Part shown: positions 8,549 to 16,168 of the stretch, one piece after another
How the letters are laid out: every line of letters starts with the position of its first letter
Position numbering within the stretch: the stretch's first letter is position 1
Assembly: GCA_013375355.1 (NCBI GenBank)
Contig: JABXJV010000178.1
Coordinates: forward strand, 1-18,767
Direction: 5' to 3'
Source of the DNA: Candidatus Helarchaeota archaeon
Lineage (GTDB): Archaea > Asgardarchaeota > Lokiarchaeia > Helarchaeales > JABXJV01
DNA length: 18,767 nucleotides
Position numbers and translations under genes: made by a program
The notes under the pieces: generated by a model
Seen by the model: only the letters and a program-made list of their open reading frames with translations
Database searches by the model: none
Told to the model about the DNA's origin: nothing

Positions 8549-8634
8549 TTTAATATTAAGAATTTAATACAAATAATTTCATTTTTAGAAAATGAGAGAT
8601 ATGATGAATAATTATTGACTAAGAAATAATATTT

Positions 8635-8639
8635 AGGTG
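8635..8639 (+). promoter_or_regulatory. Shine-Dalgarno AGGTG that fixes the E1 alpha start
   Basis: AGGTG complements the archaeal 16S 3' end and lies exactly 6 nt before ATG 8646. A longer reading from GTG 8637 would place the start inside this site, so it is rejected. Confidence 0.75.
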
Positions 8640-8645
8640 CTATTA

Positions 8646-9611
8646 ATGGAACTGGAAAAGATGAAGTTACTCGATTTTTACGCCAACATGTTTACAATAA
8701 GGCGATTTGAAGAAAAATCGTATGAATTATTAGGAACTACCGTAATTCCCGGCACTCTCCATACTTATATGGGAGAAGAAGCCGTTGCAGTCGGAGTTTG
8801 TGCCCATTTATCCAAAGAAGATTATATTACAAGCACTCATCGTGGTCATGGACATTGTATAGCAAAAGGTGCCTCAATTGATAAGATGTTTGCGGAATTA
8901 TTTTCCAAGGAAACTGGTTATTGTAAAAGCAAAGGAGGAAGCATGCATATTGCAGATTTTGATATTGGAATATTAGGAGCAAATGGTGTTGTTGGTGGGG
9001 GCATACCGATTGCAACAGGAGCAGGTTTAACATGTAAATTGAAATATAATAATGAAAGGGTTTGTGTATGTTTTTTTGGAGATGGAGCCTCAAATCAAGG
9101 TACGTTCCACGAGGCGATTAACTTAGCTGCAGTATGGAAACTTCCAGTAGTCTTTGTATGTGAAAATAATCTTTATGCTATGGGTACTCCTCAAAGTATG
9201 GTCATGGCAATAGAAAATATCGCAGATCGAGCAGGATCATACGGAATTCCAGGGATTGTCGTTGATGGAAATGACGTGCTAGAAGTTTATAAGGTTGCAG
9301 GAGATGCAATAAATCGTGCCAGAAACGGTGATGGTCCTACTTTGATCGAGTGTAAAACCTATCGAATAAAAGGACATTCTCGCTACGATCCAGCAAAGTA
9401 TAGACCTCCAGAGGAGGCGGAAAGCTGGTTTAAAAGAGATCCTCTAAAGATTCTTAAAATAAAAATGATTGAAAAGAATATTACGGAAGAGGAAATAATA
9501 AAAATTGAAGAAATGGTTGAAGAAGAAATTCAAAAAGCCGTTGATTACGCTACCGAAAGCCCATTTCCCCCAGTTGAAGATGCTTTAAAAGATGTTTATG
9601 CAGGTGAATGA
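8646..9611 (+). CDS. thiamine-diphosphate dehydrogenase E1 component, alpha subunit
   Basis: This is the alpha subunit of a pyruvate/branched-chain 2-oxoacid or acetoin dehydrogenase E1 (321 aa, a normal length). It binds thiamine diphosphate through GDGASNQG (145-152) and the following ENN (173-175). The conserved histidines are in THRGHGH (64-70), and the GGSMH and GHSRYDP (243-249) loops are also in place. The E1 decarboxylates a 2-oxoacid, or cleaves acetoin, and passes the acyl group to a lipoyl E2. The HSRYDPAKYRP segment resembles AcoA-type acetoin dehydrogenases, so substrate assignment stays open. It is the first gene of a plus-strand operon. Its last codons contain the ribosome site of E1 beta. 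No E2 or E3 gene is in the window. Confidence 0.93.
   Translation: MELEKMKLLDFYANMFTIRRFEEKSYELLGTTVIPGTLHTYMGEEAVAVGVCAHLSKEDYITSTHRGHGHCIAKGASIDKMFAELFSKETGYCKSKGGSMHIADFDIGILGANGVVGGGIPIATGAGLTCKLKYNNERVCVCFFGDGASNQGTFHEAINLAAVWKLPVVFVCENNLYAMGTPQSMVMAIENIADRAGSYGIPGIVVDGNDVLEVYKVAGDAINRARNGDGPTLIECKTYRIKGHSRYDPAKYRPPEEAESWFKRDPLKILKIKMIEKNITEEEIIKIEEMVEEEIQKAVDYATESPFPPVEDALKDVYAGE
9602..9606 (+). promoter_or_regulatory. Shine-Dalgarno AGGTG for E1 beta, inside the E1 alpha coding end
   Basis: AGGTG lies 6 nt before ATG 9613, the same motif and spacing as at E1 alpha. It selects ATG 9613 over the in-frame ATGs at 9592 and 9598, which precede or abut the motif. Confidence 0.75.
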
Positions 9612-9612
9612 A

Positions 9613-10587
9613 ATGGTTGTAATGAAATATAATGAAGCTTTAAATAGAGCTCTTCGAGAAGAAATGAAACGGGATCCAGACCTAGTTCTTATTGGAGAAG
9701 ATATTGGAAAAAATTGGCAAGGGGCTTTTAAAGTAACTAAAGGATTGCAAGAGGAATTTGGACCAGAGAGAGTTAGAGACACACCAATTTCAGAAAGCGC
9801 TATTGTGGGTTGTGCAGTTGGTGCAGCATTAAGCGGAATGAGAGTTGTTGCTGAGATCATGTTTGGAGATTTGAGTGCATTAGCGATGGACCAAATTTGT
9901 AATCAAGCAGCGAAACAATTTTATATGTTTGGGGGAAAAGGATCAGTTCCAATTGTTGTTAGGTTACCATTTGGCTCCGGAGGTTCCTATGCTACACATC
10001 ACTCTCAAAGTCTTGAAGCTTGGTTCATCCATATACCAGGACTTAAAGTAATTCAACCAAGTACTCCTTATGATGCTTATGGGCTTATGAAATCCGCTAT
10101 AAGAGATCCCAATCCTGTAATTTCATGTGAGCATAAGTTTCTTTATAACACAACTGGAGAAGTACCGGAAGAAGAATTTACTATTCCAATAGGCAAGGCT
10201 GATATTAAAAGAGAAGGATCAGATATAACGGTAATAGCAACTTCAATAATGGTCTTGCGTGCTCTTGAGGCAGCAACTGAACTTGAAAAACATGGAATTT
10301 CAGTTGAAGTACTTGATCCAAGAACAATTTCTCCGTTTGATAAAGAAATGATTGTTAATTCAATTAAGAAAACTGGAAAAGCTGTAATTGTGCATGAAGC
10401 TTGTAGAACCGGTGGGATTTCAGGTGAGATCACAAAAATCATAATGGAAGGAGCCTTTGATTATTTAGATGCTCCAGTAAAAACAGTGGCTGGTCAAGAT
10501 GTGCCGATACCTTTTAATCCAGAAATGGAGAAATGGATTATACCAAATAAAGAAAGAATTATTGAAGGAATAAAAACTATTATTTAA
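9613..10587 (+). CDS. thiamine-diphosphate dehydrogenase E1 component, beta subunit
   Basis: This is the beta subunit of the same E1 (324 aa, full length). Family landmarks in order are the N-terminal YNEALNRALREEM, GEDIG, the cofactor-activating glutamate in RDTPISE (E60), the phenylalanine/aspartate loop (MFGDL), the HHSQSLEAWF helix, IPGLKVIQPSTPYDA, and the C-terminal transketolase domain with EVLDPRTISPFD and HEACRTGG. It starts one base after the stop of E1 alpha, which indicates translational coupling and equal amounts of the two subunits in an alpha2-beta2 tetramer. All key regions are intact. Whether the native substrate is pyruvate, a branched 2-oxoacid or acetoin cannot be told from sequence. 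Confidence 0.93.
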   Translation: MVVMKYNEALNRALREEMKRDPDLVLIGEDIGKNWQGAFKVTKGLQEEFGPERVRDTPISESAIVGCAVGAALSGMRVVAEIMFGDLSALAMDQICNQAAKQFYMFGGKGSVPIVVRLPFGSGGSYATHHSQSLEAWFIHIPGLKVIQPSTPYDAYGLMKSAIRDPNPVISCEHKFLYNTTGEVPEEEFTIPIGKADIKREGSDITVIATSIMVLRALEAATELEKHGISVEVLDPRTISPFDKEMIVNSIKKTGKAVIVHEACRTGGISGEITKIIMEGAFDYLDAPVKTVAGQDVPIPFNPEMEKWIIPNKERIIEGIKTII

Positions 10588-10608
10588 AGTAATTATGAGA
10601 GATTAAAA

Positions 10609-11154
10609 TTGTCCCCAAAGCATTACAGACTCAAATTAATAACAGCAGGAGATTATGCTGTAGGTAAAACAAGTTTAGTAAAAAGATTTTTGGGACAAGG
10701 ATTCTCTCTTGATTATGGACCCACCGTGGGTGTTGAATGCATCACAAAATCCTACAAGGATGAAGAGGGCCATTTCATAGACTTGTCTATCTGGGATTTA
10801 GCGGGTCAAGTCATGTATCGGGATCTTGCTAAAGATTATGCCAGAGCTGCTGATCTTATCATAATAGTGTTTGACGTAACTCGTAGGGAATCATTTGACA
10901 ATGTTATGGATTGGTATAAAACAGTATTTGATGTTGTAGAAGTCGATAAATCAAAGGATATTACTCCATGCATGATTATCGGAAATAAAATCGATCTTCG
11001 TGATAAGAGAGTTGTCGATATGGATGATGGGTTAAAATTATCAGAAACATTAAATTCGTTGTATGTAGAGACTTCTGCAAAGGAAAATCAAGGTGTAGAT
11101 GAAGCATTCAATAATTTAATAATAGAATATATCAGAATATCCAAATTTCTCTAA
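10609..11154 (+). CDS. Rab/Ras-like small GTPase
   Basis: This is a single-domain small GTPase (181 aa) with all G motifs: P-loop GDYAVGKTS (14-22), switch-I Thr in PTVGVE (T39), WDLAGQ (62-67), GNKID (125-129) and ETSAK (154-158). RESFDNVMDWY after the G3 region is typical of Rab/Ras proteins. The catalytic Gln (Q67) is present. There is no C-terminal cysteine (the end is RISKFL), so it is not prenylated in the eukaryotic way, as is usual for Asgard homologues. The start is TTG, with TGAGAG a few bases upstream and no other in-frame start that keeps the P-loop. It lies 21 nt after E1 beta and 32 nt before the gamma-glutamyltransferase gene, so it is probably co-transcribed with both. Confidence 0.93.
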   Translation: MSPKHYRLKLITAGDYAVGKTSLVKRFLGQGFSLDYGPTVGVECITKSYKDEEGHFIDLSIWDLAGQVMYRDLAKDYARAADLIIIVFDVTRRESFDNVMDWYKTVFDVVEVDKSKDITPCMIIGNKIDLRDKRVVDMDDGLKLSETLNSLYVETSAKENQGVDEAFNNLIIEYIRISKFL

Positions 11155-11175
11155 TTGATTAACAGGTTTTTTTAT

Positions 11176-11180
11176 AGGTC
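11176..11180 (+). promoter_or_regulatory. Shine-Dalgarno AGGTC for the gamma-glutamyltransferase gene
   Basis: AGGTC is followed by exactly 6 nt and then ATG 11187, repeating the spacing of the two E1 genes. Confidence 0.65.
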
Positions 11181-11186
11181 ATAGAT

Positions 11187-12788
11187 ATGACTAAGAAAGA
11201 TAATAACGCTAATTTTAAATGGAAATTTCCATATCCTTCTCAAAGGATGCCAATTTTGGCAAAAAATATCGTATCTACTTCTCAGCCTCTGGCATCACAA
11301 GCGGGTCTTCGGATGTTATTAAAAGGAGGGAATGCGATCGATGCTGCAATTGCATGTGCTATAGCATTGACAGTTGTTGAGCCCACGATGAATGGGTTAG
11401 GGAGTGATGCATTTGCCATCATTTGGGATGGTAAAGAATTAAAAGGATTAAATGCCTCTGGTAGATCTCCCGAAGCTTGGACTCCAGAATATTTTTCAAA
11501 ATATAAAAAAATGCCACGGGTTGGATGGGACACTGTAACTATACCAGGAGCTGTCTCTGCTTGGGCGGAATTATCAAAACAATTTGGTAGACTCCCATTT
11601 CAAGAATTATTTAAACCTGCTATCGATTATGCAAAAAATGGGTTTTTAGTATCACCAATAACAGCACAAGCTTGGGGGTTTGCAAAGACTATTTTTAGAA
11701 AATTTTCAAATTTTGTTGACTGTTTTTTACCCAATGGAAAAGCACCGAAAGCAGGTAGTGTATTTTCAAATCCAGATCAAGTTCGGTCCCTAGAATTAAT
11801 ATCCGAAACGAAAGGGGATGCCTTCTATAAAGGAGAATTAGCGGAAAAAATTGTAGAATATGCTAAAGAGAGCGGTGGTTTAATTACTCTTGAAGATCTC
11901 AAAAACCATCAGGCTGATTGGGTAAAACCCCTATCTATTAATTATAAAGATATAACACTACATGAAATACCACCAAATGGTCAGGGAATTGCTGCATTGA
12001 TAGCATTAGGAATTTTGAAGCATTGGAATTTAAATGATTATAAAGTAGATTCAGCAGATTCATTACATATTCAGATTGAAGCTATGAAACTGGCATTTGC
12101 AGATGTTTATAGGTATATTTCGGATCCCTCAACAATGGAATTTGATTATTCAAATTTACTTGATCCGGAATATCTAGCCGAGCGAGCAAAACTCATTGAG
12201 CTTAAAAAAGCTAAAGATTTTAAATATGGTGTCCCAAAACTTGGAGATACTGTCTATCTAACTACTGCAGATGCTGATGGTATGATGGTGTCATATATTC
12301 AATCAAATTATATGTTTTTTGGTTCTGGAATTGTAGTACCTGGAACAGGAATAAGCTTTCAAAATCGTGGTATGGGTTTTACTTTAGAAGAGGGGCATCC
12401 TAATCAAGTCGGTCCTAATAAAAGACCTTTTCATACTATTATTCCAGCATTTATTACTAGAAATAATAAACCACTGATGAGTTTTGGAGTTATGGGTGGA
12501 CCCTATCAACCTCAGGGACACGTGAATGTTATTTGTCGGATATTTGACTATAATCAGAACCCACAAGCAGCTAGTGACGCTCCACGTTGGCAAGTCCTTG
12601 GCGGATTCAATGTAGGTGTTGAAGAGGGTTTTAAACCTGAAGTATTAAAAGAACTAACACAACGTGGTCATAATATAATGAAACAAAGCAGTATGATTTT
12701 TGGTGGAGCGCAAATAATATATAGACTTAAGGATGGATATACAGCAGCTTCTGATCATAGAAAAGACGGTCAAGCCGTCGGTTTTTGA
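11187..12788 (+). CDS. gamma-glutamyltransferase-family Ntn hydrolase
   Basis: This is a full-length member (533 aa) of the gamma-glutamyltranspeptidase/cephalosporin-acylase family. These enzymes self-cleave before a threonine and then hydrolyse or transfer gamma-glutamyl groups from glutathione-like amides. The N-terminal family signature GGNAIDAAIA (48-57) is clear. The processing threonine is most likely T355 in GDTVYLTTAD, aligning with the family GDTTH. The small-subunit motifs GPNKRPFHTIIP and GVMGGPYQPQGHV follow. No signal peptide is visible, so it should be cytosolic, unlike periplasmic or secreted GGTs. It lies at the end of the E1/Rab operon and converges on the next gene. The substrate is uncertain, since archaea often lack glutathione. 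Confidence 0.9.
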   Translation: MTKKDNNANFKWKFPYPSQRMPILAKNIVSTSQPLASQAGLRMLLKGGNAIDAAIACAIALTVVEPTMNGLGSDAFAIIWDGKELKGLNASGRSPEAWTPEYFSKYKKMPRVGWDTVTIPGAVSAWAELSKQFGRLPFQELFKPAIDYAKNGFLVSPITAQAWGFAKTIFRKFSNFVDCFLPNGKAPKAGSVFSNPDQVRSLELISETKGDAFYKGELAEKIVEYAKESGGLITLEDLKNHQADWVKPLSINYKDITLHEIPPNGQGIAALIALGILKHWNLNDYKVDSADSLHIQIEAMKLAFADVYRYISDPSTMEFDYSNLLDPEYLAERAKLIELKKAKDFKYGVPKLGDTVYLTTADADGMMVSYIQSNYMFFGSGIVVPGTGISFQNRGMGFTLEEGHPNQVGPNKRPFHTIIPAFITRNNKPLMSFGVMGGPYQPQGHVNVICRIFDYNQNPQAASDAPRWQVLGGFNVGVEEGFKPEVLKELTQRGHNIMKQSSMIFGGAQIIYRLKDGYTAASDHRKDGQAVGF

Positions 12789-12828
12789 AATATGAAATAA
12801 TAAAAATTTATTGGTAATAAAGTCGATT

Positions 12829-13290
12829 TCAAAAGAGCTTCCATACAAATTCGCAGAAACTTCCACCTTGTGGCATACTTCTGCAGCCAATTTTATCAAA
12901 AATAAGACCAGGGCTCTTTAATCTAGCAAGGGTTTCGATGAACGCAGAACATAATTTATGAGTTGCGGGTGGTAACTTTTTTTCTTTTATTTGATTCCAA
13001 AATGGACAATCATTCAGTATTAGAGATGCCGAATTCTCATCAGCTCTTGTTTCGACATTTTCAAAATGTAATACATCAGTGAAAACTTTATCTAAAAACT
13101 CGACCGTTGTAGTCAATTCATCACCTTCAGTTTTTATTTGTTCATTAAGGACAGGAAAAATATCTTGTGCTAATCTTTTCCAGAGAGCTTCAGCAGTGTT
13201 CATTCCTCTCGCTAAACCTAGTTCTTCTCTTATTGAAGCCATACTTGATGTAAAAAAAGTAAGAAAGAATTCTTTCATTAAATTACTCAT
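12829..13290 (-). CDS. four-cysteine protein, possible L-2-amino-thiazoline-4-carboxylate hydrolase-like
   Basis: This 153-aa soluble protein has a helical N-terminal half and conserved-looking cysteines in NDCPFW (C95), HKLCSAF (C114), IGCRSM (C136) and GGSFCEF (C146). The pattern D-C-P, then C, then GCRxMxxGxxxC-x-F recalls the ATC hydrolase family (PF14196) and, more loosely, V4R-type four-cysteine domains. I recognise the pattern rather than a firm match. The cysteines could bind zinc or an iron-sulfur cluster, or act in thiazoline ring opening. The start is ATG 13290, with GAGG 7 nt upstream (13298-13301); a TTG at 13308 would overlap the upstream stop. The gene is 14 nt after the acyltransferase gene and probably shares its transcript. 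Confidence 0.6.
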   Translation of the reverse strand: MSNLMKEFFLTFFTSSMASIREELGLARGMNTAEALWKRLAQDIFPVLNEQIKTEGDELTTTVEFLDKVFTDVLHFENVETRADENSASLILNDCPFWNQIKEKKLPPATHKLCSAFIETLARLKSPGLIFDKIGCRSMPQGGSFCEFVWKLF

Positions 13291-13304
13291 AGAAATTCCT
13301 CTTC

Positions 13305-14468
13305 TCAACTATATTTTCTTATAAACCACTCTAAACTGTACTTATATTTAACCTTTGACCAGAGGGTAAGATACACCCAGAGAGACGCCCAAAGCGCAAC
13401 CCAAATTTGAAAGTATGAGAAATTAGACATAGAATTAGCTAATGGATGATTATAATACATCCAATAGTTTAAACCTAAGAAATGATGAAAAAAATACAAA
13501 GATAAAGTTGAATAACCACACAATTCAAAGAATTTAAAGGCCCTCCACTTTTTCTTTTTTACTTCAATTATCCAGAAAAGGATTCCAAAACTAATACACC
13601 AAAGTCCAAGTGCATAAAACATTTCATAAATTTCAAGGGGAATTAAAATATACATGTATCCAAAATAGGGAACAAAGGGGTCCATTAAAGCCCCCGTAAC
13701 CCAAAAAAGGCCACCAGCAATTAAAAGGATATATGTCAAATTCTGTAATTTTCCTTTTCTATAAAACTCTACTATTAGTTTCCCAATCATAATGCCCATT
13801 ATAGTGAAAGAGAGGACAGGTAAAAAATGTGGAAGCATATTATATGCAATGAATCTTAGTCCTCCAAGGATTCCGGGATCAGGATCGACATAATAGCCAA
13901 CATTAGGAATATTTAAAAAATCTTTAATTAAAGGAGAGACAATAAAAATAAGAACAGCGAGGGGTGCGTTAATTTTATTAGGCAATCGTTGGAAAAAATA
14001 GCCAGCAAATATATTGAAGGCGACTATAGATAATACTCCAGACCACCATAATGTACCAGGTCCCAAAACAATTTGACCTAATAGAATATGAAATAGAAGA
14101 ATCCAAAGAACTCGTTTCATTGTATGTTTTTTAATTTTGCTATCAGTATATCCCCTTTCTCTTCTTATTTCAGTAGAAAGAACTAAAGCCATACCTACAA
14201 TTATGATAAAGGGATAAGTGCCCAAATAACTGAATATATATGATATTTTTAAAAAGATATTCTGCCTAATACATAAAGCGTTAAAGACTGGCCATAATCC
14301 TAGTTGAATAAAAATAAGATCAAATGAAATTAATAAAAAATTTCCATTAAGAGGATGATATACCCACTCAGCATAATGGTGAATCACCATTAGTGCAATT
14401 AAATATCCCCGATATATATCAATCGAACTGAATCTGGGGATTCTATTTTCTTTCTCAATTGCAGTCAT
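13305..14468 (-). CDS. DUF1624/HGSNAT-like membrane acyltransferase
   Basis: This is a polytopic membrane protein (387 aa, about ten hydrophobic helices). It begins with PRFSSIDIYRG (11-21) and a HH pair at 30-31, the signature start of the heparan-alpha-glucosaminide N-acetyltransferase / acyltransferase-3 group. Those proteins move an acyl group from a cytosolic donor such as acetyl-CoA across the membrane onto sugars. A lipid or surface-glycan acceptor is inference. ATG 14468 is taken as the start. An extension to TTG 14549 would be encoded by a duplicated fragment of another gene, and it adds nothing family-like. The gene is followed by the four-cysteine protein gene with a 14-nt gap. Confidence 0.82.
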   Translation of the reverse strand: MTAIEKENRIPRFSSIDIYRGYLIALMVIHHYAEWVYHPLNGNFLLISFDLIFIQLGLWPVFNALCIRQNIFLKISYIFSYLGTYPFIIIVGMALVLSTEIRRERGYTDSKIKKHTMKRVLWILLFHILLGQIVLGPGTLWWSGVLSIVAFNIFAGYFFQRLPNKINAPLAVLIFIVSPLIKDFLNIPNVGYYVDPDPGILGGLRFIAYNMLPHFLPVLSFTIMGIMIGKLIVEFYRKGKLQNLTYILLIAGGLFWVTGALMDPFVPYFGYMYILIPLEIYEMFYALGLWCISFGILFWIIEVKKKKWRAFKFFELCGYSTLSLYFFHHFLGLNYWMYYNHPLANSMSNFSYFQIWVALWASLWVYLTLWSKVKYKYSLEWFIRKYS

Positions 14469-14517
14469 TAAAAATAAAAAATAAATTTTCTTTTTGAGTT
14501 TTTCTTTTAAATTTGAA

Positions 14518-14562
14518 TTACATGATATAAGATTGATAATTTTTATCAAAGCTTCTTTTCAT
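14518..14562 (-). pseudogene. duplicated C-terminal fragment of the 139-aa gene
   Basis: On the minus strand this reads ATG, then codons for KRSFDKNYQSYIM and a TAA stop. The neighbouring 139-aa protein ends KRSLVKNYQSYIM with a TAG stop. The two DNA copies share 38 of 42 bases (14519-14560 and 15393-15434). An in-frame TAG precedes the ATG here, and no further similarity upstream is obvious, so it is a remnant rather than a gene. Confidence 0.7.
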
Positions 14563-14682
14563 AAACTATCAAACAGCAAACTGAATAATATTCGTCCCAA
14601 ATTTCTCATCATCCTCTTTACGGGGTCGGAGGGGTTGGCTGGTCCATGCTTTACTATTAGATCTATACTTTAAGAAAAAATA
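14563..14682. other. intergenic spacer with G-rich patch
   Basis: No coding potential is seen here. Positions 14621-14642 on the plus strand hold five runs of two or more guanines (at 14622-14625, 14628-14629, 14631-14634, 14637-14638, 14641-14642), which stands out in this AT-rich region. A weak G-quadruplex or the remains of imported DNA are possible. Confidence 0.4.
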
Positions 14683-15354
14683 TTAAGGATTACCATTCGC
14701 TTGAGTTTTATCTTTTGGTTCTTCACCTAATTCTTTTTCAATTTCTATAATTAGTAGGTTTATCATCAGATTATTTGGATCAAATTCTAAAGCTTTCTTT
14801 AAATATTTAATGGCTTTATTAAATTGCCCATTGTTAGCATAATAATGACCCAGAGTAAACCAAGCTAAATTATATTCTGGATTGTTTGGATCTTGCTCTA
14901 TAACTTGCTTTAAATATTTAATAGCTTTATCAAACTGTCGGTTTTTAGAATAAGTACCACCAAGATTATACAAAGCTTTTATGTCATCTGGACTAATAGT
15001 TAACACTTTTTCATAACACTCGATAGCTTTTGGATCATTTGACATCAAACCATAAGCTACTCCCATATTATACCAAGTAGAAATTGCCAAATTATGCCAA
15101 TCTTTAATTTTTTTAGGATCTGCTTTTTTATAATATTTTATTGCTTCTTTAAACTCGAGAATTGCCTCATCCAGCAAATCTTTATCAAGTAATTGATTTC
15201 CTAGTTCATAATGTGCCTTAGGATCATCAGAATTAATTTTAATTATACATCCTTTTTCATTTATTGTAAAATCATCTTCTTTTAAGTTGAATTTTTCTTT
15301 AAATTTTTGGATTAACTCCTTTTCAGACGAGTCTCTAACATCTTTTAATTTCAA
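14683..15354 (-). CDS. soluble TPR-repeat protein
   Basis: This 223-aa protein is built mainly from tetratricopeptide repeats at about 45-78, 92-125, 126-159 and 164-197. Each has the Trp/Leu-Gly-Ala/Tyr-Ala-Pro pattern (for example WYNMGVAYG ... AIECYEKVLTISPDD). It has no signal peptide or membrane helix, so it is a cytosolic scaffold for protein-protein contacts. The N-terminal 40 residues are a separate charged helix plus a short beta stretch. The C-terminus is hydrophilic. The start is TTG 15354, since no ATG lies before the first repeat; upstream GGGA is a weak ribosome site. It lies 37 nt after the 139-aa gene on the same strand. The partner is unknown. Confidence 0.88.
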   Translation of the reverse strand: MKLKDVRDSSEKELIQKFKEKFNLKEDDFTINEKGCIIKINSDDPKAHYELGNQLLDKDLLDEAILEFKEAIKYYKKADPKKIKDWHNLAISTWYNMGVAYGLMSNDPKAIECYEKVLTISPDDIKALYNLGGTYSKNRQFDKAIKYLKQVIEQDPNNPEYNLAWFTLGHYYANNGQFNKAIKYLKKALEFDPNNLMINLLIIEIEKELGEEPKDKTQANGNP

Positions 15355-15391
15355 AAATTATTTCCCACACATGGATGTTTTGTAAAATATC

Positions 15392-15811
15392 CTACATGAT
15401 ATAAGATTGATAATTTTTAACCAGACTTCTTTTCGTATAATTTAATTTGACATTTTCTACATCTTTTATTAAATTGATTAATGTAAACGGTTTTTTCCCA
15501 TCTTTCAGAAAATTTTTTACAGCTTTCTCCCCAAGATCAATCTTTATAAGACCTAATGGCACCCATGTCTCTCTTTTCAGTTTTTCTAGGTGTTCTTTTA
15601 GATCTTCTAACGTAAAACCACCAACAACACCTAAATTTTCTTCTTTCTTGCCTTTATTTTGTTTAAAACTAATAACAGATATAAATACAGCCAATTCTTT
15701 ATTATCATTTTGTAACAATATTCCATGAATTATCCCTTCATCTGTTGAAGTACGTGTACGGATCGCCTTTGATCCGATTCCTAAGAATTTTAAAGACAGG
15801 GATTCTTCCAT
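15392..15811 (-). CDS. uncharacterised 139-aa protein
   Basis: I do not recognise a family. The protein is alpha/beta in look: N-terminal strands (SLKFLGIGSKAIRTR), a strand pair around GIIHGILL and ELAVFISVISF, a Gly-rich turn GVVGGF, a charged helix (LEDLKEHLEKLKRE), and PLGLIKIDLGEKAVKNFL. There is no signal peptide, membrane helix or cysteine. The start is ATG 15811, with a strong GAGGTC 8 nt upstream (15820-15825), so it is very likely expressed. It is the first gene of the minus-strand cluster. Its last 13 codons and stop are duplicated about 870 nt downstream. Confidence 0.75.
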   Translation of the reverse strand: MEESLSLKFLGIGSKAIRTRTSTDEGIIHGILLQNDNKELAVFISVISFKQNKGKKEENLGVVGGFTLEDLKEHLEKLKRETWVPLGLIKIDLGEKAVKNFLKDGKKPFTLINLIKDVENVKLNYTKRSLVKNYQSYIM

Positions 15812-16168
15812 AGGAAATTGACCTCAATTATTTATTTCGATACTTTTTTGTATAAATGATTTGTTAAGCAAAATTTTAAACTTCTTATGGTTAAGGATGA
15901 AAAAAATTCCAATAAAAACATTCCGCTTTTCTGTCGAAATGAATAATCAAATTAGTTACTAACTAATGACAAAAAACAATGAATAAATTTTAATTTAATT
16001 TGTTAGAGCATTAATTATTTTTGTCTTAATAAAATTAAATTTTGAAATTTTACTTTAACAAAATATCCAAAAATTTTATAGAAATAATTTAACAATGTTG
16101 GAAAAAGAAGTGAAGATTAAAATTAAAAATCCTAAAATTAAAAATCCATATAAAAGGAATGAATAAAA
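15812..16168. other. divergent 357-nt gap with candidate Rag promoter and a 23-codon ORF
   Basis: Very AT-rich. TTTTATAG (16074-16081) is a possible TATA box for the Rag gene, giving a leader of about 65 nt with AAGGA at 16154-16158 before the TTG start. A 23-codon ORF (16095-16166, MLEKEVKIKI...KRNE) ends 2 nt before that TTG. If the TATA box is used, transcription would start after the ORF's ATG, so the two readings compete. No RNA gene or other structure is evident in the rest. Confidence 0.35.
16119..16147 (+). repeat. two direct copies of a 14-nt repeat, period 15
   Basis: aaaattaaaaatcc occurs at 16119-16132 and again at 16134-16147. The 15-nt period keeps the frame of the short upstream ORF, giving IKNP twice. 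It could equally be a paired binding site in the Rag leader. Confidence 0.6.

Noticed and set aside
8637..8645. Three-codon N-terminal extension of E1 alpha from GTG
   Set aside because: The GTG is part of the AGGTG ribosome site 6 nt before ATG 8646.
9585..10442. Minus-strand ORFs opposite E1 beta
   Set aside because: They mirror the conserved E1 beta coding frame and have no recognisable domain.
14469..14549. 27-residue N-terminal extension of the acyltransferase from TTG 14549
   Set aside because: Its first part lies in the duplicated gene end read in a different frame; the family signature starts soon after ATG 14468.
14540..14615. Possible C/D box RNA on the minus strand (ATGATGA present)
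   Set aside because: No CTGA D or D' box at a suitable distance, and no flanking terminal stem.
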